Shown: positions 1 to 6,415 of the stretch, one piece after another
Layout of the letters: the number at the start of each line of letters is the position of its first letter
Numbering within the stretch: the first letter of the stretch is position 1
Source of the DNA: Pseudomonadota bacterium
GTDB taxonomy: Bacteria > Pseudomonadota > Gammaproteobacteria > Acidiferrobacterales > UBA6901
Direction: 5' to 3'
DNA length: 12,091 bases
NCBI GenBank assembly: GCA_021783175.1
Contig: JAJXUF010000092.1
Span: 1 to 12,091, forward strand
Position numbers and translations under genes: made by a program
The notes under the pieces: generated by a model
Told to the model about the DNA's origin: nothing
Databases searched by the model: none
What the model saw: the letters and a program-made list of their open reading frames with translations, nothing else

Positions 1-1035
1 GGGACGAGCTCCCGGCAGCTTAGAGCACCGCGTCTCCCCGCACCGCTGAATCTCTTGGGGGCGCTCGCTGGCATGCACGGCCTTCGACCATGGACGCGCG
101 CCACTGCCCTGCGCATGGCAATTGCTCTTTGGCGGGACGACTTCGATCCCGGCTCTGACTGCACGGTCGCACAGTATCTTGACCGGCATGGTCAGAGTTC
201 GGCGCTCGTGCGAGCCCTGTGGCAGCCCCTCTGCCTGGCAGCGCTCAACACCCCAGTTGAGCAGGCATCTGGCCGGCTTTTTGCGCGCGTTCTGCGTGAG
301 ACATTTTTCGGCTCGCGTTCCGCTTCCGACATTCTCATTCCGATTACCGACCTCGGTCGTTGCTTTCCCGAACCGGCGCGGGAATTTGTCGAACGGCACG
401 GCGGCAGCGTGCGACTTGCGTGCCGCGCGCTTGCCATTGATATCGACCAAAATAAGGTTCGCGCTGTTCGGCTTGAGCACGACACTCTCCCGGCCGATCA
501 CGTCATTGTCGCAACCGGAGTGTCGGCCAGCCATGCCCTGCTGCATCGCCATGAAGCATTTTCCGGGATATGCGCCCGCCTAAAACGCATCAAAATGCAT
601 CCGATTTGCACCGTGTACCTGCAGTACCCGCAGGAGGTAACACTCGGCCGCGAATTCGTCGCGCTGCTCGGCACCACCGTCCAGTGGCTGTTCGACCGAG
701 GCCTGCTAACCGGGGAGAATGGACTTATCGCGGCAATCATAAGTGGTCCAGGCCGGCACATGAGTATGGACTCGGATACTTTGCTGGATCTGGTGACGAC
801 AGAGCTGGCGCGGCAGTTTCCTCACTGGCCCTCCCCCTCAGCCAGCAAGCTCGTGCGGGAACGCCGCGCCACCTTTGCTGCTACGGGCGAAGTTGACGCC
901 GCGCGCCCATCGTTCACGACCGACGTGGACGGGGTGTGGCTTGCCGGCGACTATACTGCTACAGGGTTTCCTGCAACTCTCGAAGGCGCGGTGTCGAGTG
1001 GAGTAGAATGCGCCCAACTAATACTGAAGCAGTGA
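1..1035 (+). CDS. hpnE: Hydroxysqualene dehydroxylase HpnE, 5'-truncated by window edge
   Basis: This is a FAD-dependent amine-oxidase-fold enzyme of the HpnE type, which with HpnC and HpnD makes squalene for hopanoids; HpnE reduces hydroxysqualene to squalene. The reading frame is open from base 1 to the TGA at 1033-1035, giving 344 residues. The N-terminal FAD-binding GxGxxG region is missing because the gene starts outside the window, so the TTG at 55 is not a real start. Family features seen are LRAPRLPAP near the left edge, LWQPLCLAALNTP (about residues 74-86), and the C-terminal FAD-contact segment WLAGDYTATGFPATLEGAV (about residues 315-333). The family is usually about 420-450 aa, so roughly a quarter is missing. 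The next gene begins 5 bases after the stop, or overlaps it, which suggests one transcript. The hpnC and hpnD genes would be expected to the left; that is inference. Confidence 0.9.
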   Translation, partial: GTSSRQLRAPRLPAPLNLLGALAGMHGLRPWTRATALRMAIALWRDDFDPGSDCTVAQYLDRHGQSSALVRALWQPLCLAALNTPVEQASGRLFARVLRETFFGSRSASDILIPITDLGRCFPEPAREFVERHGGSVRLACRALAIDIDQNKVRAVRLEHDTLPADHVIVATGVSASHALLHRHEAFSGICARLKRIKMHPICTVYLQYPQEVTLGREFVALLGTTVQWLFDRGLLTGENGLIAAIISGPGRHMSMDSDTLLDLVTTELARQFPHWPSPSASKLVRERRATFAATGEVDAARPSFTTDVDGVWLAGDYTATGFPATLEGAVSSGVECAQLILKQ

Positions 1036-1040
1036 AACGC

Positions 1041-1820
1041 ATGCCTGAAACCACCAGAAAACTGACCGAATACAATCCAGCCCCGGATCTTCTCGCCGAA
1101 CGGGTCATACTGGTCACAGGCGCGGGCGACGGCCTTGGACGCGCCGCCGCCCGCGCTTATGCGCGCCACGGCGCCAGCGTGATTCTGCTGGGCAGGACGG
1201 TCGCGAAGCTTGAGAAGGTGTACGATGAAATTATCGCCGACGGTGGACCGCAACCGGCAATTACGCCACTTGATCTTGCACGCGCATCCAATGCCGATTA
1301 CGCGAATCTCGAAAAGGCGATTGACAAGGAATTCGGCAGGCTCGACGGACTGCTGCACAGCGCTGCCGAGCTTGGAGCGCTGACCCCGCTCGAGCTGTAC
1401 GAGCCGGAAACCTGGACTCGAGTGGTCCAGGTCAACCTCAATGCTCCGTACCTCATTACACGCACTTGCCTGGAATTGTTGAAACGATCGCAGGACGCGT
1501 CCGTTATTTTCAGTTCGTCGGACGTGGCTCGTCATGCACGGGCCTACTGGGGTGCGTACGCCGTTGCCGGAGGGGGGCTGGAGCGAGTGATGGAAATCTG
1601 GGCGGATGAGCTCGAGTTAAACACCCGAATCCGCTTCAACAGCCTGGATCCAGGGGCCGTTGCCACCGCCTTGCGCGCCTACGCCTATCCGGCAGAAGAC
1701 CCACATCGCCACCCGAAACCGGAACAGGCCATGGGGCTTTATCTCTATCTTATGGGGCCGGATAGCCGCGGCATCACTGGGAAGGGATGGACGACGGGCG
1801 ATGACGTCAGCATCGCTTAG
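1041..1820 (+). CDS. YciK-like short-chain dehydrogenase/reductase lacking the catalytic lysine
   Basis: This 259-aa SDR-fold oxidoreductase resembles E. coli YciK (252 aa) over its whole length. It has the NAD(P)-binding TGAGDGLG motif (residues 26-33), LHSAAELG where the NNAG motif is expected, VNLNAPY (131-137), the catalytic-serine segment VIFSSSDV (155-162), WGAYAVAGGGLE (170-181) and a C-terminal YLMGPDSRGITG. In the YxxxK motif Tyr173 is present, but position 177, normally Lys, is Gly (codon GGA 1569-1571). The Asn of NNAG is also replaced by Ser. The protein may therefore be inactive, altered in chemistry, or structural. Substrate is unknown. The start at 1041 fits the family length. 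An in-frame ATG at 1008 inside hpnE has a better Shine-Dalgarno (GGAG 4 bases upstream) and would add 11 residues. The TAG stop overlaps the convergent neighbour's stop. Confidence 0.85.
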   Translation: MPETTRKLTEYNPAPDLLAERVILVTGAGDGLGRAAARAYARHGASVILLGRTVAKLEKVYDEIIADGGPQPAITPLDLARASNADYANLEKAIDKEFGRLDGLLHSAAELGALTPLELYEPETWTRVVQVNLNAPYLITRTCLELLKRSQDASVIFSSSDVARHARAYWGAYAVAGGGLERVMEIWADELELNTRIRFNSLDPGAVATALRAYAYPAEDPHRHPKPEQAMGLYLYLMGPDSRGITGKGWTTGDDVSIA

Positions 1821-2680
1821 CGGAAGTAATAACTCAGATTGAGCGTGTAAATGGTCTGTTCACTCTTCGGCTGATAACTGTAAAGTGGCCTGCCATACTG
1901 GTCAGTAACGGGCAAGCCGTTGTAGGTGAGCAATTTTGGATCTGACGGACTGAACCGGTAACTGTCAAAGCCCAACGAGAGCCCATAGTGGCTCCGGTCC
2001 GGCGGCCCGAATTCGAAACTGACTTCCCCAAAGAACGACGTGCGCTTGCCCGGCGAAAGATCCATGCCATCCAGAAACGACACATGCTCATACGTATAGA
2101 CCGGATATTTCGCCCCTGCCTGAACGCGATACGACCACGAACCAAGATCCCGGAACAATGCGGCAGCCAGCCGCGCATTGACGATCGCGTAGTTCTCGAC
2201 GTACCCCGACGAAACATTGCCGGCTGCATCCAAGGCAGTTCCTAGGCTGCGACGCCAGCTGTCTAATCCGCCGCCGCCAATAAGGTCCAGGCCGTAGCGG
2301 CCGCGCATGAACCGGTAGCCGCCAAATCCGGTTGCATGCACGCCGTTATAATCAGTATGGGATTGCAGTGGTGTGAGCGTTCCGGTATTCAGATCCTGGG
2401 AAAACCCTGAGTAGTCTACCCGACCCAGATAGGCGTAGCCGTCGACGCCATATAACGACCCTTCCGAGTCGCGGCGTAAATCGTCCCAACCACCGCCAAC
2501 TGTCGGAAACGGACCGGTTTCCTTTACGGCTGTCGCACCATCGGAAAAAAACTCTTTCCATTCATAGTGTTCGATCCCTGCCTGCAGATGAACCCGGGTC
2601 AAATCACTGGACGCGGCCATCGGGCTCACGCCAAGTGCCAGCACGGCAAATACCGCTGGCGCCAGTCCACACCGCGACAT
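1817..2680 (-). CDS. Predicted outer-membrane beta-barrel protein, paralogue A
   Basis: This is a 287-aa secreted protein of unknown function. Residues 1-23 form a signal peptide (hydrophobic core APAVFAVLALGVSP, probable cleavage near MAAS). The mature part is rich in Gly, Tyr, Ser and alternating aromatic/polar stretches and ends in SYYFR, as expected of a beta-barrel, although the usual terminal aromatic is followed by an Arg. It is clearly paralogous to the protein at 6409-7275: about half the positions agree by eye, nearly without gaps, including GWDDLRR, GGYRF, GSWSYR, GAKYP, LSPGK, DSYRFSPS and PVTDQ. The ATG at 2680 has an AAGGGGGA Shine-Dalgarno 3 bases upstream; a TTG one codon earlier is less likely. 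It is transcribed alone, converging on the dehydrogenase with a 4-base overlap. Outer-membrane location is inferred. Confidence 0.8.
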   Translation of the reverse strand: MSRCGLAPAVFAVLALGVSPMAASSDLTRVHLQAGIEHYEWKEFFSDGATAVKETGPFPTVGGGWDDLRRDSEGSLYGVDGYAYLGRVDYSGFSQDLNTGTLTPLQSHTDYNGVHATGFGGYRFMRGRYGLDLIGGGGLDSWRRSLGTALDAAGNVSSGYVENYAIVNARLAAALFRDLGSWSYRVQAGAKYPVYTYEHVSFLDGMDLSPGKRTSFFGEVSFEFGPPDRSHYGLSLGFDSYRFSPSDPKLLTYNGLPVTDQYGRPLYSYQPKSEQTIYTLNLSYYFR

Positions 2681-2714
2681 CAATCCCCCTTGTTTCCCGA
2701 AATGATTATTTTTG

Positions 2715-2779
2715 ACGATGGCAAATACCTAGCAACAGTCGTGCCACTGATTGAGGCAATATTACCATGATGCCATCGT
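2715..2779. repeat. 9-bp perfect inverted repeat upstream of paralogue A
   Basis: ACGATGGCA (2715-2723) and its exact complement TGCCATCGT (2771-2779) are separated by 47 bases. They lie 35 and 91 bases upstream of the start codon of the outer-membrane protein gene. The arrangement could be a split operator that allows DNA looping, or two half-sites in opposite orientation. There is no direct evidence of function, and a repeat of this size can arise by chance. Confidence 0.4.
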
Positions 2780-2782
2780 TGA

Positions 2783-2807
2783 CGGCAGTGCAACGACTGC
2801 CGGTTGC
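2783..2807. promoter_or_regulatory. Overlapping alternative stem-loops upstream of paralogue A
   Basis: CGGCAGT (2783-2789) pairs perfectly with ACTGCCG (2796-2802) around a 6-base loop. The loop and flank contain a second inverted repeat, GCAAC (2790-2794) with GTTGC (2803-2807). The two stems share bases 2796-2802 and could not both form in full. No T-run follows on either strand, so this is not an ordinary intrinsic terminator. It may be an operator or attenuator-like element; function is inferred only. Confidence 0.35.
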
Positions 2808-3180
2808 GCGCCCCCTAGTCTGTCCGATAATGGGAAAAGTCTGTTCGCCGCACGGCAAAGAAGGCCACAAGAATGAAACGCCGACTGAAGCCAATACCGA
2901 TGATACCGGCCACACCCTCCACGGAGGTGGCGACTCTGTGCAAAAATGCAATGAAAGCCGATCGGTTCGTCTTTTTCGTGAGTTTTTCAGCGGCCTGGCG
3001 GTGGGCACGGCCGCATCGACGCGACTTTACGATTTCCCTCATTTCACGGCAGGATCCAGACCGACGGCGATTACAGGTTTGCTCGCGCCTGGCGGCACTC
3101 GTGTTTAGTTCGCTGGCGGAAGACCGACTGCCTGATAGAGGCGAAAATGCACTCTGTCTGTTTGTGTCGCGATTCCGCGG

Positions 3181-5043
3181 TTACATCCCCAGCGTTGCGG
3201 ACAAGTTCGCATGTCTGTGACTCCTGTGTCGGTGATGCAAGCTCTGCGATGATGGCAAGTCCGGATACTTTGACAGAACAATCTTCGGTTTGCGGTGTCT
3301 GCGCGCGAGCATGCTTCCGTTGGCCCGCACATATAGGCGGCTGATTTCGCTGCTATCCAGGGGGCGACTGCCGCTCCAGATCTTCCTCCACTGCGGACCG
3401 GGGTTGTAGTTGAATTTACTCGGCGCATCGCTCCGGACCAGAAGTAGATCGCAATCGGTAATGTTTTTCTGCCCCAACGGCTGAACGACAATGTCGGCAA
3501 AGGAATCCAGCATCCCGCGGAGCGATTCCCCGATATTGCGTCCCGCGATACAGCCATGCTGCCCGGGTATGGCACTTTGCAGGGAAACGATCATTGAGCG
3601 ATAGCTACGAGAATCATCTACCCACGGTAGCCAGAGTGTCCCGACGAGCCCCCAAACAAGAGTCACCCCGGCAACCCAGGCGGTAATGCCGCGAATGGGT
3701 GAAGTCCGCATCGACCAGCAGATTGTCCACCACAGCACAGTAACGGCGATACCCGCCCCGACGGTCAGCCAGCGGAGATGCGGAACGAAGTCTGGGGAGG
3801 TATTGCGCGCAATTTCAGCCGGGACAGGTACGATATGAGTCGAGAGGGCAAACCATGCGTACCATAGGAAAAAAGCCAATGCACCTAGGCCGATGATGCT
3901 GAATCCGAGAAATGCACGCTCAATATAGATTGGCAGCGGTTCCAGACCCTTTGCGCCGAGATGGACGAGCGGCAGCAAAATGGGCAAAGCATAGAGATCG
4001 CGACCGACTGCTGCAAGGTTAAGCACGACAAGCAGAACAGCGATGATAACGAGTATCAGTGCCGTGGAAGCATTGCGCATTCCAGCGCGCCCGTCCCGTA
4101 GCAGCGCCCAAAGCGAGAACGGCCATGCAGGCCATGCGAACCATGGCAATAGTCGCAAGTAGAACCAAGAGCCATCCTTGTTTGCACCCAGATGGGCAAA
4201 ACCGAAATAGCGTCCAAAATTGTTCAGCCAGAACCATGTCATGAACAGTTCTGGCGAGCGTCGGTACAGCATCACTGGCCAGACCAGAAGCCATGGAAGA
4301 GCGGCGCCAAGCGCAAGCAGCAGACAGAGGAGGTATTCGCGTCGCCTCCAGTCAGGGGACACTACCGGCAGCACTACGGCGATAGCCCCAAGCACCCCCG
4401 GCGCGATGAGGCCCTTTGACATGAAACCGACCCCCAGGCCGGTACCGAGCAGGATTCCGGCAACGATGGCGCGACGGCGACTGAGCGCAAGCCCGTAGAA
4501 CGCAATTGCAAAGCCGGTAAGCAATCCCATGTCGGTATACATCTCGTGCGCGTTTTGCAGCAAGCCGATGCAGCCGACCAGGAGCAGAACGGCGCGCCGG
4601 CCATAGCCGCTCCCCCACAGTTCGCGTCCAGCAAGTCCGGTAAAGAGCAGTGTCAGGCTCATGAAAAAGCCGGTGGCCAGCCGTGCCCCATCGAAAAGCG
4701 GCAACCAGGGCGAAAATACCCGAGCGCAGACGGCGGCGGTCACATAATAGAGCGGCGGCTTTTCCATGAATGGCTGGCCTGCAAGATTCGGCACCACCCA
4801 GTCGCCGGTCTGCAGAAGTCGATAGACAATTCCGAAAATGTAGGTCTCGTCCTGTTTCCACGGATCATGGCCAATGAGTCCGGGAAGAAGAAATGCCGCG
4901 CACAACCCGACGGTCAGCCAAAGCGTCATGCGCCCGGACGCGCCGGGCGATGCCCAATTTTGTCGCCCAGCCCCGGGCGTACTCAAGGGTTGGGATTGCG
5001 GGACAGTGATAGCGTGGCGCAAACGTCTATGGCAGATAACCAT
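3181..5043 (-). CDS. ArnT-like (GT83) polytopic membrane glycosyltransferase
   Basis: This 620-aa GT-C fold glycosyltransferase belongs to the dolichyl-phosphate-mannose/ArnT-like group. Such enzymes use polyprenyl-phosphate-linked sugars to decorate lipid A, proteins or other envelope acceptors on the periplasmic face. After a basic 38-residue N-terminus, hydrophobic membrane segments run from about residue 41 to 475. The first periplasmic loop carries DPWKQDE (60-66), holding the expected catalytic acidic residues, then TGDW (79-82) and PFMEKPPLYY (91-100), hallmarks of the family. A soluble domain follows from about 480. The last 47 residues after RLYVR (574-620), with a HHRHRSHRH cluster, look like an extension beyond the normal family end. 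The ATG at 5043 is preferred over a GTG at 5061 because AAAGAGAG precedes it. Donor and acceptor cannot be told from sequence. It is transcribed alone. Confidence 0.87.
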   Translation of the reverse strand: MVICHRRLRHAITVPQSQPLSTPGAGRQNWASPGASGRMTLWLTVGLCAAFLLPGLIGHDPWKQDETYIFGIVYRLLQTGDWVVPNLAGQPFMEKPPLYYVTAAVCARVFSPWLPLFDGARLATGFFMSLTLLFTGLAGRELWGSGYGRRAVLLLVGCIGLLQNAHEMYTDMGLLTGFAIAFYGLALSRRRAIVAGILLGTGLGVGFMSKGLIAPGVLGAIAVVLPVVSPDWRRREYLLCLLLALGAALPWLLVWPVMLYRRSPELFMTWFWLNNFGRYFGFAHLGANKDGSWFYLRLLPWFAWPAWPFSLWALLRDGRAGMRNASTALILVIIAVLLVVLNLAAVGRDLYALPILLPLVHLGAKGLEPLPIYIERAFLGFSIIGLGALAFFLWYAWFALSTHIVPVPAEIARNTSPDFVPHLRWLTVGAGIAVTVLWWTICWSMRTSPIRGITAWVAGVTLVWGLVGTLWLPWVDDSRSYRSMIVSLQSAIPGQHGCIAGRNIGESLRGMLDSFADIVVQPLGQKNITDCDLLLVRSDAPSKFNYNPGPQWRKIWSGSRPLDSSEISRLYVRANGSMLARRHRKPKIVLSKYPDLPSSQSLHHRHRSHRHANLSATLGM

Positions 5044-5700
5044 CGTTCTCTCTTTATGCACTCAGAAGCGAAGCCAATTCGCATTGCGAAGTGCAATGCC
5101 TCTCACATTATTAGCAGGAATAAAACAACGGATCGCCGCAATCGGAAATCCAAATCAAATTGCTCAGCGTTATCAGTTCTAGCGGATCATGTTTTTTCGC
5201 ATTCAGCGTTTTCTCACGCACGACGCCTTCAGGGAACGGTGGTCTGAGCCTGACGACCAGGATCTTGGCTATCTGTTCCGGCAGCCGTAATTGGTGCGAG
5301 ATGGCGGTTTCCGCTATTTTGTCCAGTGCCGGTCAAGCACCCACTATTCAGCTTGCCAGCACGATTTGTCGGAATTCGTTCGCAATTGATCGCTATAGAA
5401 GATATGCCCGCGCCGGGCCTTATTAGGTTTGTAGTATCTGGCCCGATCACCTTGTCTAAGCGTAATATAATTCTGGTAAAAATCAATCTGGATGGGATGC
5501 GTTGGCGCGGAATATCAGGTAGGCGATAGCGTCAGCGTGAGTCTCCTCGCGCAAGGCTTGTCGTGAGAATTAATGCCTGGACACAACAAGCCGGCGTCCA
5601 CAGATTGCAGACGCAATCAAAGCCCGGCGACCCTGTTGTATCAGTCCTGAGGTCTCCGCACAGGAAAAGGTAACAGCGTCTTTTCCGCCCGCCTTCACGT
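5044..5700. other. Gene-poor spacer upstream of the glycosyltransferase gene
   Basis: About 650 bases hold no gene I can support. An open stretch on the minus strand from 5332 to 5111 (73 codons between stops, no ATG near its beginning) has protein-like composition, with segments such as LRLPEQIAKILVV, but matches nothing I recognise. It could be the tail of a decayed gene. The first 70 bases hold nested dyads that probably belong to the glycosyltransferase promoter or leader. A perfect TATAAT occurs at 5466-5471 but without a -35 box at the right distance. Confidence 0.45.
5078..5109 (-). promoter_or_regulatory. Nested dyads and weak CRP-like site upstream of the glycosyltransferase
   Basis: GCATTGC (5081-5087) pairs perfectly with GCAATGC (5093-5099) around a 5-base loop. 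A smaller palindrome, TTCGC-ATT-GCGAA, overlaps it at 5078-5090. Partly overlapping both is TGCAA-N6-TCACA (5092-5107), one perfect and one poor half of the CRP consensus TGTGA-N6-TCACA read on the other strand. The cluster is 35-66 bases upstream of the start codon at 5043, where an operator or a leader hairpin would act. The dyads are seen directly; binding by CRP or another regulator is speculation. Confidence 0.35.
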
Positions 5701-5704
5701 TTAA

Positions 5705-5881
5705 CAGGTTGCTGAAAACGGCCACATTTTCGGGGAAGGTGGCGCATATTGATGGGTCACAAGAGACGCATTCGTCATCACAAGATAAGGAGAAACGATG
5801 CGCGCCGCCGATGTGATGCAGGAAAGTCTCTTCACCACCCTCGCTGCAGCCAATGCCGCCAAGTCAGCGGGAATCCGGTAA
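5705..5881 (+). mobile_element. Remnant of an insertion sequence (left part only)
   Basis: The stretch starts with CAGGTTGCTGAAAACGGCC (5705-5723), a motif of the kind found near the ends of IS elements. It continues through an untranslated leader with an AAGGAG ribosome site at 5788-5793 and ends with a transposase N-terminal stub (5798-5881). I find no matching inverted end downstream before the SoxR-type promoter at 5914, so the right part of the element has been lost. Family assignment (IS5-like or IS1182-like) rests only on the short protein stub. Confidence 0.4.
5798..5881 (+). pseudogene. Transposase N-terminal fragment (IS5/IS1182-like), truncated
   Basis: An ATG with a strong AAGGAG ribosome site 4 bases upstream opens a 27-codon frame ending in TAA at 5879-5881. 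Its first residues, MRAADVMQESLFTT, resemble the conserved beginning of many DDE transposases that read approximately MRGADxxxESLFT before a VPxxHPLR segment. The match stops after about 14 residues; the remaining 13 are unrelated, and no catalytic region follows in any frame. This is best explained as a decayed IS with most of its coding region deleted. The alternative is a genuine 27-aa peptide gene with chance resemblance, which I consider less likely. Confidence 0.5.
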
Positions 5882-5913
5882 TTGCGCGCAACGCCACAAT
5901 TTGCCAACTGCTC

Positions 5914-5944
5914 TTGACCTCAACATTACTTGAGGTTTTACACT
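5914..5944 (+). promoter_or_regulatory. SoxR-type (MerR-family) promoter with soxbox-like dyad
   Basis: A -35 box TTGACC (5914-5919) and a -10 box TACACT (5939-5944) are separated by 19 bp, the overlong spacer typical of MerR-family activators. The 20-bp dyad ACCTCAACATTACTTGAGGT (5917-5936) has perfect 7-bp arms centred in that spacer. Compared with the classical E. coli soxS operator core CCTCAAGTTAACTTGAGG, 15 of 18 positions agree and both arms are identical. SoxR senses redox-cycling compounds through a [2Fe-2S] cluster and untwists such promoters when oxidised. The promoter faces the ABM monooxygenase gene starting 50 bases downstream. No soxR gene lies in the window, so the regulator would act in trans. 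Confidence 0.78.
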
Positions 5945-5993
5945 GCCATGCCTATTGGTGATGAAGCACGCAATTCACAGGAGCGCACAAATA

Positions 5994-6329
5994 ATGCCGC
6001 ACGAACCAAACCACACCTCTGATTCAGTCTTCCGTATTGACAAATACTTCGCGCCGCCCGAAGCCCTGCCCGCGCTCCTCGAGCGGTTGCGGCACATTCA
6101 AGAAATACTCAGCACCATACCGGGATGTCAGCAGAATCTTGTGCTTACCCAGACCGGAGGCGCCTGCGAATTCAACGTCTTGACCATCGTCGAGTGGGCA
6201 AGTGCCCAGGCGATGAACGCCGCAAAGACAATCGTGCAGAAGAAATACGCCGAAGAGAACTTCGATCCAGCATCGTTCATGATCAAGCTTGGTGTGCGGG
6301 CCGAATTGGGTATTTACAGCAGCGCCTGA
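5994..6329 (+). CDS. ABM-domain small monooxygenase, probable SoxR target
   Basis: This 111-aa protein has the single ferredoxin-like ABM (antibiotic biosynthesis monooxygenase) fold, whose members are usually cofactor-light dimeric oxygenases or degraders acting on quinones and polyketide-like aromatics. Family features seen are the opening strand FRIDKYFAPPEALPALLERL (residues 13-32), IPGC (42-45), the central strand FNVLTIVEWAS (60-70) followed by the helix AQAMNAAKTIVQKKY, and a final hydrophobic strand ending ELGIYSS. The ATG at 5994 is chosen because AGGAG lies 10 bases upstream at 5979-5983; an in-frame upstream ATG at 5955 lacks such a site and would add 13 residues. The SoxR-type promoter directly upstream predicts induction by redox-cycling compounds. 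That fits a role in modifying or detoxifying quinone- or phenazine-like molecules. The substrate is unknown. Confidence 0.82.
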   Translation: MPHEPNHTSDSVFRIDKYFAPPEALPALLERLRHIQEILSTIPGCQQNLVLTQTGGACEFNVLTIVEWASAQAMNAAKTIVQKKYAEENFDPASFMIKLGVRAELGIYSSA

Positions 6330-6392
6330 CTGATCGAAGGTCGCGTCCCTTGCACCGACAATTTGCCAGGATTTGGGATGGAGACGCAGTCG

Positions 6393-6415
6393 CCGCTGAA
6401 AATCGCGCTCAGCGG
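6393..6415. repeat. Inverted repeat at the convergent 3' ends of the ABM gene and paralogue B
   Basis: CCGCTGA (6393-6399) and TCAGCGG (6409-6415) form a perfect 7-bp stem with a 9-base loop. The right arm contains the stop codon of paralogue B. No T-run follows on either strand, so it is only a weak candidate for a bidirectional terminator or an mRNA 3'-end stabiliser. Confidence 0.35.

Larger units (their letters stand above)
2681..3180. other. 500-bp spacer without a recognisable gene, containing inverted repeats
   Basis: This lies between the start of paralogue A and the end of the glycosyltransferase gene. Frames of up to about 115 codons exist on both strands (for example 2873-3220 +), but none has a good ribosome site or recognisable motifs. 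The left part carries a 9-bp inverted repeat and overlapping hairpins, listed separately, probably in the promoter region of paralogue A. I see nothing convincing from about 2810 to 3180. Confidence 0.5.

Noticed and set aside
2815..3042. Minus-strand frame containing GVAGIIGIGFSRR, superficially like a PEP-CTERM sorting tail
   Set aside because: There is no Val-Pro-Glu-Pro motif before the hydrophobic stretch, the sequence continues past the basic cluster, and no exosortase or secreted upstream domain is present.
2873..3220. Open frame of 115 codons on the plus strand between paralogue A and the glycosyltransferase
   Set aside because: It has only a weak ribosome site, no recognisable motif, erratic Arg-rich composition, and it overlaps the 3' end of the well-supported glycosyltransferase gene.
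5466..5471. Perfect TATAAT -10 box in the spacer upstream of the IS stub
   Set aside because: No acceptable -35 box at 16-18 bases, no extended -10 TG, and no gene directly downstream that it would serve.
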